A stretch of DNA of 5,738 nucleotides. Source: Myxococcales bacterium. GTDB lineage: Bacteria; Myxococcota; Polyangia; Polyangiales; Polyangiaceae. The notes under the pieces were generated by a model. That model made no database searches and had not been told where the DNA came from. It was given only the letters and a program-made list of their open reading frames with translations. Where the stretch lies: positions 1-5,738 of the forward strand of contig JAGQIY010000516.1 in NCBI GenBank assembly GCA_020430865.1. The letters run 5' to 3'. Both the position numbers and the translations under genes were made by a program. This document shows positions 1 through 4,839 of the stretch, in pieces (the stretch's first letter is position 1; each line of letters starts with the position of its first letter).

Positions 1-444
1 GTAGTTCTTGCGCCGAGAGCCGTCCGCCTCGAGGCCATACAGCTCTTCGAAGAGCACGACGATCCACGGCACCGTCTCGAGATACGGCTTCTCCCAGCTG
101 GTGCCGAGGGGTCGCAACGCCTCGAGCCAGGCCTCGGGCATGCGACCGCCTTCGTAGCTCGCGTATTCTTCCTTCTCGGCCGCTTCCCGGATCAGGCGCT
201 TGGTGTTCGCGTCGCTGATGGCGACGAAGTGCCAGGGCTGGCGGTGAGCGCCCGAAGGCGCCGTCGAAGCCGTGCGAATCGCCCACTCGATGGCCTCCCT
301 GGGGACTTTCCGGTCGCTGAAATGGCGAACGCTACGCCTTTCATCCATTTCCGCGTAGAATGACCTGCCTCGTTCGAGGAGCGTCGCCTCGTCGAGAGGC
401 TCGGTGCGGTAGGGGATGAAAGCGTAGCGTTCGTCGGGCTTCAC
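1..444 (-). CDS. Iodotyrosine deiodinase-like nitroreductase-family flavoprotein (3' end outside window)
   Basis: This is a probable FMN-dependent reductase of the nitroreductase fold, closest to bacterial homologues of iodotyrosine deiodinase (IYD), which reductively remove halogen from halotyrosines. The 148 visible residues contain the FMN-phosphate motif RRSVRHFS (36-43) and the family block TAPSGAHRQPWHFV (61-74). They also contain the active-site lid with E93, Y97 and K119. From memory these align with human IYD E157, Y161 and K182, which grip the zwitterion of the substrate; ordinary nitroreductases lack this set. The lid is one residue longer than in human IYD. The start is the GTG at 444-442, because an in-frame TGA lies just upstream and the FIPY segment near the N-terminus is where bacterial homologues have it. 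No clear Shine-Dalgarno is present, and the lipoprotein stop is only 10 bp upstream, suggesting coupled translation. Roughly 75 C-terminal residues are missing. The subfamily call is good; the natural substrate is not known. Confidence 0.85.
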   Translation of the reverse strand, partial: MKPDERYAFIPYRTEPLDEATLLERGRSFYAEMDERRSVRHFSDRKVPREAIEWAIRTASTAPSGAHRQPWHFVAISDANTKRLIREAAEKEEYASYEGGRMPEAWLEALRPLGTSWEKPYLETVPWIVVLFEELYGLEADGSRRKNY

Positions 445-454
445 GCCGTGGAGG

Positions 455-1873
455 CTACTTCAGGTAGGCGTATGCGTCATACTTGGTGTTGCCCGCGATG
501 AGGCCGAAGCTCGAGGCGCTGATCGCGATGTAGTACGTGCCAGCGTCCACGATGGCGCCGGTGACGAGTTGTTCGTGGAACCCGCTGTCTTCCACCTCGT
601 CGAAGACCGCATCGCTCGGGTCATAGACGGTGATGTAGGTGTCGGTGAGCGGATCGCCGTTGGTCGTGCCAACGTAGATGCTCTTGCCTACATCGCTCGC
701 TGAAACGGTGATCGAGAACCAGTCCTCGTCGAGGTCGTCGGCGAGCTCGGCGCCCTGGACGACGCCCGGCAGGGCGAGCGCGACGGCGGAGCTCTTGCCG
801 TCGTTGCTCGCGCCCTCGGCAATGGCGGTAGCGTCGATGGTGTTCACGGTTACGCTGGCCGTGTAGTCCACGTCGCCGTAAGGGGACCACAGCACCGAGT
901 ACCACTTGTTTGCCGCGTCGGAGACGCCCACCACGAAGGGATCGAGACCGATATAGGTGTCGAGGTGGGGCGCCGCGCCCAGGCCGACGAGGAAAGGATC
1001 AGCGGTACCCGAGACGGCGTTCATCTCGACGATCTTCACTCCAGCGGGGATGTCGGCCACCAGGTAGTGGCTCTCGCCGTTCGCCGACACCGTGATGTCC
1101 GTGGTGTCGTTCAGGGTGAGGGCCTCCGGCGTGTTTGCTTTGATTTCGAACGCTTCGGGGTGGGGGAAGCTGTCTTGTTCGCCGTCGGGCCCGCTCAGCA
1201 CCTCGAGGGCGCCCACACCCGTGGCTGCGTCACCGTCAACGAACAAGGTCACCTCGGCAGAAGTTGGCGTGACACTGTCCAGAGAGAACACGCTCACGCC
1301 TGCCGGAGCGTTCAGCTCCAGGTTGGTGTAGCGGACGCTGAACAAACCCGACGGGACACTGGTGTCATCGAACGGGCGGCTCGGGTCCATGTTCTTGATG
1401 GTGGCGTTCACGACGCTGCCCTGGAGCATGTCGCCGTTGACTACGACCGCGATCGGGGAGCCCAGGTTGAACCCTTGAGCGTAGGTGAGTGCCTCATCAC
1501 CTGTGGTGACGGTGACATCACGCAGACCCATGCTCGCAGTCCCGGCAACCTCGACGGTCACGATCAGCGCCGTGGGGCTGGCGACGCGCACGTCGCTCAC
1601 CGTGACGCCGTCGCCGAAGCTCACGCTGGTGGTCTCGTCCCAGCTGGTCGCGAATCCGCTGAGGGTCACCTCGATGGACGCGCCGAGCAGCGCGAAGCCG
1701 GGGAACACGCCGCTCACGCTGGCAGTGGTGTCGAAGCCAGTGCCGTCCTGGCCGTCCTGGCCGTTATCGCCCTTCTCGCCCTGCGCGCCGTCCTTGCCAT
1801 TGGAACCATCGGAGCCGGAGCAACCCGCGGCCAACATCAGCGCAACCAATCCCAAGCCAATCTTTCGAATCAT
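455..1873 (-). CDS. Surface lipoprotein with collagen-like stalk, Ig-like repeats and PPC-type C-terminal domain
   Basis: A 472-residue exported lipoprotein. Residues 1-17 form a signal peptide (MIRK, then a hydrophobic core) ending in the lipobox LAAGC, with Cys18 as the lipidation site. Residues 20-43 are eight uninterrupted Gly-X-Y triplets (GSD, GSN, GKD, GAQ, GEK, GDN, GQD, GQD), a collagen-like stalk without proline. Beta-rich segments at about 50-137, 138-245 and 250-345 resemble IPT/Ig-like domains. Residues 355-470 resemble a bacterial pre-peptidase C-terminal (PPC) domain, with NDG near the start, DEDWFSI (382-388), DTYITVYDPS (411-420) and AGTYYIAIS (444-452). The frame stays open 42 codons further upstream to 1999, but the ATG at 1873 is preferred: it has GAGGTGA 5 nt upstream and puts the lipobox at the normal distance. 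No catalytic domain is visible, so a binding or structural surface role is inferred. It probably shares a transcript with the deiodinase-like gene downstream. Confidence 0.85.
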   Translation of the reverse strand: MIRKIGLGLVALMLAAGCSGSDGSNGKDGAQGEKGDNGQDGQDGTGFDTTASVSGVFPGFALLGASIEVTLSGFATSWDETTSVSFGDGVTVSDVRVASPTALIVTVEVAGTASMGLRDVTVTTGDEALTYAQGFNLGSPIAVVVNGDMLQGSVVNATIKNMDPSRPFDDTSVPSGLFSVRYTNLELNAPAGVSVFSLDSVTPTSAEVTLFVDGDAATGVGALEVLSGPDGEQDSFPHPEAFEIKANTPEALTLNDTTDITVSANGESHYLVADIPAGVKIVEMNAVSGTADPFLVGLGAAPHLDTYIGLDPFVVGVSDAANKWYSVLWSPYGDVDYTASVTVNTIDATAIAEGASNDGKSSAVALALPGVVQGAELADDLDEDWFSITVSASDVGKSIYVGTTNGDPLTDTYITVYDPSDAVFDEVEDSGFHEQLVTGAIVDAGTYYIAISASSFGLIAGNTKYDAYAYLK

Positions 1874-1878
1874 TTGCT

Positions 1879-1885
1879 TCACCTC
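1879..1885 (-). promoter_or_regulatory. Ribosome binding site of the collagen-like lipoprotein
   Basis: GAGGTGA on the minus strand, 5 nt before the ATG at 1873. It is a near-perfect Shine-Dalgarno sequence and decides the start against the upstream extension to 1999, whose extra 42 residues would bury the lipoprotein signal. Confidence 0.8.
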
Positions 1886-1944
1886 GTTCGCCGCGGTGAC
1901 CCAAGCCCAGGCCCGTTCCGCTGCGAGCAGAATTGGGGCGAGAG

Positions 1945-1968
1945 TCCATCTCCCGCCCGGAGAGTGGA
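1945..1968 (-). other. Stem-loop in the leader of the lipoprotein gene
   Basis: On the minus strand TCCA-C-TCTCC pairs with GGAGA-TGGA around a 5-nt GGGCG loop, giving nine base pairs with one bulged C. It sits about 72 nt upstream of the lipoprotein ATG, so it would be in the mRNA leader if transcription starts upstream. No U-tract follows, so it is not a standard terminator. Regulation is inferred only from position. Confidence 0.45.
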
Positions 1969-1984
1969 GCGGCATGCCAGCGCA

Positions 1985-2006
1985 GATGTAGGAATGCAAC
2001 TACATC
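1985..2006. promoter_or_regulatory. 22-bp inverted repeat, candidate operator or leader hairpin
   Basis: Perfect 7-bp arms GATGTAG and CTACATC flank an 8-nt centre (GAATGCAA on the plus strand). The spacing suits either a dimeric DNA-binding protein or an RNA hairpin. It lies 112-133 bp upstream of the lipoprotein start, next to the most AT-rich part of the gap, where a promoter could be. No specific regulator can be named from this sequence. Confidence 0.45.
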
Positions 2007-2110
2007 CGGCTACCTATGGTCTAAGTATCTGAAATCATAACAGTCGACCAGCTGCTCGCTTCGTCGTCCGGCGTCCCCCTGCGCGTGGAGTTCCAGTTAT
2101 AGCGAAAGTG

Positions 2111-2153
2111 TGGAGGCTGACTGTGTCTCAGCCTGTTCCATACCCCCGGTATG
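2111..2153. other. Two adjacent hairpins with an alternative pairing
   Basis: The first hairpin pairs TGGA-GGCTGA (2111-2120) with TCAGCC-TGT-TCCA (2128-2140): ten base pairs, a 7-nt loop and a 3-nt bulge. The second pairs CATACC (2139-2144) with GGTATG (2148-2153) around CCC and shares two bases with the first. GGAGGC (2112-2117) can instead pair with GCCTCC (2157-2162), which would open the first hairpin and enclose the second. There is no U-tract on either strand. Confidence 0.4.
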
Positions 2154-2178
2154 AGCGCCTCCCTCGGATCCCGTGATA

Positions 2179-2191
2179 GCGGAAATTCCGC
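2179..2191. promoter_or_regulatory. 13-bp palindrome, operator-like
   Basis: GCGGAA and TTCCGC flank a single central A. The one-base centre cannot form a full RNA loop without losing pairs, so a protein-binding site is more likely than a hairpin. It lies about 90 bp beyond the end of the zinc-ribbon regulator gene and 305 bp upstream of the lipoprotein start. The binding factor is unknown. Confidence 0.35.
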
Positions 2192-2197
2192 CGGGCA

Positions 2198-2215
2198 ATC
2201 GCTGAGGCTAGCGAT
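2198..2215. other. Stem-loop ATCGCT/AGCGAT
   Basis: Six-base-pair arms surround a GAGGCT loop. GGAAA (2181-2185) and TTTCC (2218-2222) lie outside it and could extend the structure across an internal loop, but that would compete with the 13-bp palindrome at 2179-2191. The role is unknown. Confidence 0.3.
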
Positions 2216-2263
2216 CGTTTCCACAGGGCCAGCTCAGTACGACGCCAACTGAGTCGCAGTTAC

Positions 2264-2285
2264 CGCGCGGCAACGAAAGCGCGCG
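2264..2285 (-). terminator. GC hairpin directly after the regulator stop codon
   Basis: Six-base arms CGCGCG (2264-2269 and 2280-2285) surround a 10-nt loop. The stem begins at the base immediately following the TGA of the zinc-ribbon regulator. It is all G-C pairs, but no run of T follows on the minus strand. It may therefore be a stabilising 3' structure, or part of a factor-dependent end, rather than a classical intrinsic terminator. Confidence 0.35.
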
Positions 2286-2597
2286 TCATGTGTCCGCAAC
2301 CCAGAAGCTCGGGGGCTCGATGCGCTCGCTCTTGCACCGTGGGCAGCGACTCGGCGCCGTGGCGCGGCGCCGGCCCTCGAAGGCGAAGTCGCACTGGAGG
2401 CAGCGGGCCGGCTGGCTGCGCAGCCGGGCACCGCGGCCCTTGAGGCTCTTTTCCAGGTGCTCGAGGTGCTCACCGAGCTGTTTCTCCGAGACGCCGACGC
2501 GCTGAGACAGCTCTCGCAAGCTACAGGGGCCTTCGAGCAGCGCTCGCTCCAGCGCCTGGCGCACCGTGGCACGGCGATGAGCGGGCGCATCGGTCAC
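2286..2597 (-). CDS. Predicted transcriptional regulator, HTH plus zinc ribbon (COG3357-like)
   Basis: A 103-residue protein with a winged-helix-like N-terminal half and a C-terminal zinc ribbon. Residues 10-55 contain the HTH, with the recognition region around CSLRELSQRVGVSEKQL (25-41). The ribbon ligands are C66 and C69 (CLQC), then C85 and C88 (CPRC). HTH followed by ribbon, about 100 residues long, matches the COG3357 type of predicted regulators as I know it. The start is GTG at 2597-2595; its last two bases are the first two of the TGA that ends the amidotransferase (GTGA), so the two are translationally coupled. No in-frame ATG is available near the HTH. The frame is open further upstream, but that part only shadows the amidotransferase. 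It presumably binds DNA in a zinc-stabilised form; its targets are unknown, and self-regulation of this operon is a guess. Confidence 0.85.
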   Translation of the reverse strand: MTDAPAHRRATVRQALERALLEGPCSLRELSQRVGVSEKQLGEHLEHLEKSLKGRGARLRSQPARCLQCDFAFEGRRRATAPSRCPRCKSERIEPPSFWVADT

Positions 2598-3451
2598 GGC
2601 GCGACCGCGGCGAGGGGCAAGCGCCGTTGCCCCCGGGAGGTGCGCACCAGGCGCATGCGGAAGTCCACGCCGATTGCCTCGTCCTCGGCCAGCGACTCCC
2701 AGATGTTCTCGCCCTGGAGCGGCTCGCTGGAGATCAGTAAGTGGTTCACGAAGCCAGTCGCCGTCGGGGCCTCGCACTCCGCGGAGAGCGACGGGCAGGT
2801 CTCCCGATCCGAGCAGCTGGACTTGTAGGTGCTGAAAAACAGCTCCTTGCCGCCCTGGGTCGCCGCCATCACCTCGCCGTCGGTCAGGATCAGGGTGAGC
2901 AACGCGCGCTGGTCTGCTGTGTCGCACACATCGCGCACCCGCGCCGTCGTGGCGTAGAGCGCCGCGATCACGTCCTCCACCGAGTGACGGCGGCTCAGCG
3001 GTCCGAAGCGCTGGAGCTGGGTCAGGAACATGAAGAAGACGATCTCGCTGTCTGTTTCCCCGAGGATGAAGCGCCGCAGCGCCGGAACCACCTCACGCAT
3101 CAGCTCGCCGCGGCAGGCGTCGAGGTTCGGGATGTCGCCGTTGTGAGCGAACACCCAGCGGCCGAACTGAAACGGATGACAGTTGAGCACGTTGTTCGGG
3201 CCGCGCGTGGCCTTGCGCACGTGCGCCAGCACCGTCTCGGAAGAGACGACGCCGCTCAGGCGGTGGAACAGCTGGTCGCCCAGCGCCGTGGTCGGGCTCC
3301 GGGTGACGTGGGGCGAGCCGTCGATGTAGAAGGCGACGCCCCAGCCGTCCGGGTGCTGATTGCTCTGCTCCCCGAGGGCGTTGTCCGCGTCCAGGAGGGA
3401 ACGGTGGACGGAACTCTGGATCACGCTACGAAAGCCAAAAAGCCGGCACAT
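2594..3451 (-). CDS. Class II glutamine amidotransferase (YafJ/EgtC-like, Ntn fold)
   Basis: A 285-residue Ntn-hydrolase-type enzyme expected to hydrolyse an amide or gamma-glutamyl bond. Cys2 is the nucleophile, exposed when Met1 is removed (MCRLFGFRS). Other family landmarks are HPDGWG (33-38), the substrate arginine in AHVRKATRG (R79), the oxyanion-hole motif AHNGD (102-106, N104 and G105) and GETDSE (131-136). The frame is open to an ATG at 3466, but that start would leave five residues before MCRLF and abolish the N-terminal nucleophile, so 3451 is chosen. There is no obvious Shine-Dalgarno. A segment at 209-229 carries three cysteines (C213, C219, C226), which I do not recall as a core feature of the family. 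It is coupled to the zinc-ribbon regulator and diverges from the globin gene. Substrate unknown; it is not fused to a synthase domain, so it acts alone or with an unlinked partner. Confidence 0.9.
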   Translation of the reverse strand: MCRLFGFRSVIQSSVHRSLLDADNALGEQSNQHPDGWGVAFYIDGSPHVTRSPTTALGDQLFHRLSGVVSSETVLAHVRKATRGPNNVLNCHPFQFGRWVFAHNGDIPNLDACRGELMREVVPALRRFILGETDSEIVFFMFLTQLQRFGPLSRRHSVEDVIAALYATTARVRDVCDTADQRALLTLILTDGEVMAATQGGKELFFSTYKSSCSDRETCPSLSAECEAPTATGFVNHLLISSEPLQGENIWESLAEDEAIGVDFRMRLVRTSRGQRRLPLAAVAP

Positions 3452-3484
3452 GGGGGCTGCGAGCATGCCATAAAGCGCTCAGTC
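3452..3484. promoter_or_regulatory. 33-bp divergent intergenic region
   Basis: Only 33 bp separate the start codons of the amidotransferase (minus) and the globin (plus). Neither start has a recognisable Shine-Dalgarno. CATAAA on the plus strand (3469-3474) is a weak -10 match lying about 10 bp from the globin ATG, without a matching -35. The GCATGC (3463-3468) and AGCGCT (3474-3479) palindromes lie inside. Promoters must overlap here or lie inside the opposite gene. Confidence 0.4.
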
Positions 3485-3913
3485 ATGCCCGATTCCAGCT
3501 CCGAAGCGACGCCCTTCGAGCTCCTTGGAGGAGCGGATGTCGTGAGCCGCATCGCCGAGGCCTTCTACGATCACATGGAGGCGGACGAGCCGGCGCTCGC
3601 GCGCTTGCATCCTCTGACGCCCGAGGGGCGGATCCAACCGCAGGTGCGCGAGCGCTTCCGTCTGTTCTTCATCGGCTGGCTCGGCGGGCCTCAGGACTAC
3701 ATGCGCCTGCATGGGCACCCCCGTCTCCGCATGCGCCACGCCGGGGTCGCCATCGACTCCAGTCAGCGAGACGCCTGGCTGAGAGCAATGCGCGCGGCGT
3801 TCGCGGACGTCGAGACGGAGCAAGGCGGCTTCGAGCCCGCCGCGCGGCAGTTCGTGCTCTCTCGCCTGGAGGAAGTCGCGAATTTCCTGCGAAATCGCCC
3901 CGATCCCGAGTGA
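3485..3913 (+). CDS. Group II truncated haemoglobin (trHbO-like)
   Basis: A 142-residue cytoplasmic haem protein of the 2/2 globin fold. By comparison with mycobacterial trHbO from memory, the proximal haem ligand F8 is His85 in LRMRHAG, B10 is Tyr28 in AFYDHM, and G8 is Trp98 in RDAWLRAM, the hallmark of group II. The GHPRLR block before the proximal His is intact, and the GGP turn is at 67-69. The CD1 position appears to be His42 (LHP) where the mycobacterial protein has Tyr (VYP); His at CD1 occurs in some group II members. Such globins bind O2 tightly and have been linked to O2 supply, NO and peroxide chemistry. The start is ATG 3485; it lacks a clear ribosome binding site. The gene diverges from the amidotransferase and is followed after 109 bp by the molybdoenzyme gene. 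Family certain, physiological role inferred. Confidence 0.92.
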   Translation: MPDSSSEATPFELLGGADVVSRIAEAFYDHMEADEPALARLHPLTPEGRIQPQVRERFRLFFIGWLGGPQDYMRLHGHPRLRMRHAGVAIDSSQRDAWLRAMRAAFADVETEQGGFEPAARQFVLSRLEEVANFLRNRPDPE

Positions 3914-3936
3914 CCGGGAGGCTCGTACTTGTCGTG

Positions 3937-3992
3937 GCGACTCGGTGGTCGAAGAAACCTGGGCGCGATCCTCGCGTAGCACCCTGAGTCGC
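3937..3992 (+). other. Long imperfect hairpin between globin and molybdoenzyme genes
   Basis: GCGACTCGGTG (3937-3947) pairs with CACC-CT-GAGTCGC (3980-3992): eleven base pairs with a 2-nt bulge. Inside, CGCG (3964-3967) and CGCG (3973-3976) close an ATCCT loop. The element starts 24 bp after the globin stop and ends 20 bp before the GAGGAG ribosome binding site of the next gene. No T-run follows, so an intrinsic terminator is unlikely. An mRNA leader or processing structure is possible. I could not match it to a known riboswitch, including the Moco motif, by eye. Confidence 0.45.
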
Positions 3993-4011
3993 AAGCAGAC
4001 TGAACCGCGAC

Positions 4012-4017
4012 GAGGAG
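4012..4017 (+). promoter_or_regulatory. Ribosome binding site of the molybdoenzyme
   Basis: GAGGAG lies 5 nt before the ATG at 4023. It supports that start over an upstream in-frame GTG at 3945, which would add 26 residues before the Tat signal and would place coding sequence inside the hairpin. Confidence 0.8.
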
Positions 4018-4022
4018 ATTTC

Positions 4023-4757
4023 ATGGACGACCAAGACCGACTGAGCGACCGCCTGCGAGGCAGCGAGCTCGAGCGCCTGCTCGCTCGCCGCCGTTTCATC
4101 AAGACCGCTGCCGTGGGCACGGTGATCACGGCCTTCGGCGGCGGGCTCTGGACGATCGCGGACGACCTGATCGCCACCGCGAACGCGAAACCAAGGGACG
4201 ATGGGCGACCTCGAGTGCCCCCAGGACAGCGCGTGATCAGCTCGCTCAAGCCCATGGGCGGCGCCGAGGGCAGCCCGCTGCGCAGCAAGTTCCGGCTGAA
4301 GATCCACGGCGAGGTCGAGAAGCCCTTCGAGATCGACTTCCGCGGTCTGCTGAAGCTGCCCCAGGTGGAGCAGAAGGCAGACGTGCACTGCGTGACCGGC
4401 TGGACCGTGCTCGACGCGAACTGGAAGGGCGTGCGTATCAAGGAGCTGGCCGAGCGTGCCAGGCTCAAGAAGAGCGCGCGCTACGCCATCATCGAGGCGG
4501 CCCACGGCTACACCGCGAACGTGCCGCTCCGTGAGGCGCTCAAGGAGAGCTGCATGGTCACCTACGAGCTCGACGGCAAGCCGCTGGCCGAGGCTCACGG
4601 AGCCCCGGCGCGGGGGTTGATCCCCGATCTCTACTTCTGGAAGAGCAGCAAGTGGATCACCGGGATCCGCTTCGTGAAGCACGACGACCCCGGGTACTGG
4701 GAGACGCGCGGCTATCACAACCGCGGTAACCCCTGGCTCGAAGAGCGCTACAGCTGA
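4023..4757 (+). CDS. Tat-exported molybdopterin-dependent oxidoreductase, sulfite oxidase family
   Basis: A 244-residue periplasmic protein with a single oxidoreductase molybdopterin-binding domain (sulfite oxidase / MsrP superfamily, COG2041). A twin-arginine signal is seen as RRRFIK (22-27) followed by a hydrophobic stretch, with a plausible cleavage after TANA (52-55). The molybdenum-ligand cysteine is C123 in DVHCVTGW. Further family motifs are NWKGVRI (from about 134), YFWKSSKWITGI and, near the end, GYWETRGYHNRGNPW. It lacks the dimerisation domain of sulfite oxidase and is shorter than typical MsrP, so the substrate is open: sulfite, a sulfoxide or another oxo acceptor/donor. The signal implies folding with Moco in the cytoplasm before export. 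The start has GAGGAG 5 nt upstream. The gene follows the globin and precedes a PepSY membrane protein, its likely redox or anchoring partner. The family call is strong, the substrate is unknown. Confidence 0.9.
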   Translation: MDDQDRLSDRLRGSELERLLARRRFIKTAAVGTVITAFGGGLWTIADDLIATANAKPRDDGRPRVPPGQRVISSLKPMGGAEGSPLRSKFRLKIHGEVEKPFEIDFRGLLKLPQVEQKADVHCVTGWTVLDANWKGVRIKELAERARLKKSARYAIIEAAHGYTANVPLREALKESCMVTYELDGKPLAEAHGAPARGLIPDLYFWKSSKWITGIRFVKHDDPGYWETRGYHNRGNPWLEERYS

Positions 4758-4763
4758 TACCTC

Positions 4764-4807
4764 GCGGAACTAACATTGACCTGCGGAAACTAACGGTGGG
4801 TCTGCGG
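4764..4807 (+). repeat. Short direct repeats between molybdoenzyme and PepSY genes
   Basis: GCGGAACTAAC (4764-4774) recurs as GCGGAAACTAAC (4783-4794), and a third GCGG occurs at 4804-4807, each preceded by a pyrimidine-rich CT or TC. The spacing is 19 and then 21 bp, close to two helical turns, as for side-by-side protein sites. TTGACC (4776-4781) between the copies resembles a -35 box, but no -10 box follows at the right distance. It may be an operator for an internal promoter or simple duplication. Confidence 0.4.
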
Positions 4808-4839
4808 CAGGATGAGCGTGAGAAAATGGACGGTGAAGC

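Larger units (their letters stand above)
1874..2285. other. 412-bp gene-free, inverted-repeat-rich intergenic region
   Basis: No convincing gene lies here on either strand. The stretch separates the zinc-ribbon regulator from the lipoprotein, both on the minus strand, so it should hold the end of the first transcript and the promoter of the second. At least seven inverted repeats were found by eye: 1945-1968, 1985-2006, 2111-2140, 2139-2153, 2179-2191, 2198-2215 and 2264-2285, plus a weaker one at 2233-2253. The part around 2007-2040 is more AT-rich than its surroundings. TATAAC on the minus strand at 2101-2096 matches five of six bases of a -10 box, but no good -35 lies at the right distance. 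The promoter assignment is therefore weak. Confidence 0.6.

Noticed and set aside
1874..1999. N-terminal 42-residue extension of the lipoprotein
   Set aside because: It would bury the signal peptide and lipobox; the ATG at 1873 has a strong GAGGTGA 5 nt upstream.
965..2032. Long plus-strand open frame (355 codons) opposite the lipoprotein gene
   Set aside because: The predicted protein is Arg/His/Ala-rich with no domain. The minus frame has a signal peptide, lipobox, ribosome binding site and recognisable domains; the plus frame is a GC-rich shadow.
2021..2224. Small 67-codon minus-strand frame in the gene-free region, GTG start
   Set aside because: No Shine-Dalgarno, no recognisable motif, and it runs through the inverted repeats; treated as chance.
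2598..2927. N-terminal extension of the zinc-ribbon regulator inside the amidotransferase gene
   Set aside because: The extra sequence lies in an alternative frame of a conserved enzyme and is not like any regulator; GTG 2597 in a GTGA overlap is the natural start.
2741..3913. A 390-codon plus-strand frame that would fuse an N-terminal extension to the globin
   Set aside because: The upstream part is antisense to the well-supported amidotransferase and shows no homology; only the part from 3485 is globin.
3937..3992. Intrinsic terminator for the globin gene
   Set aside because: A strong stem exists but no T-run follows, and the loop is long; reported as a structured element instead.
3479..4718. 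Two large minus-strand frames opposite the globin and molybdoenzyme genes
   Set aside because: Both are low-complexity Arg/Ser/Leu-rich shadows, while the plus strand encodes clear conserved motifs.
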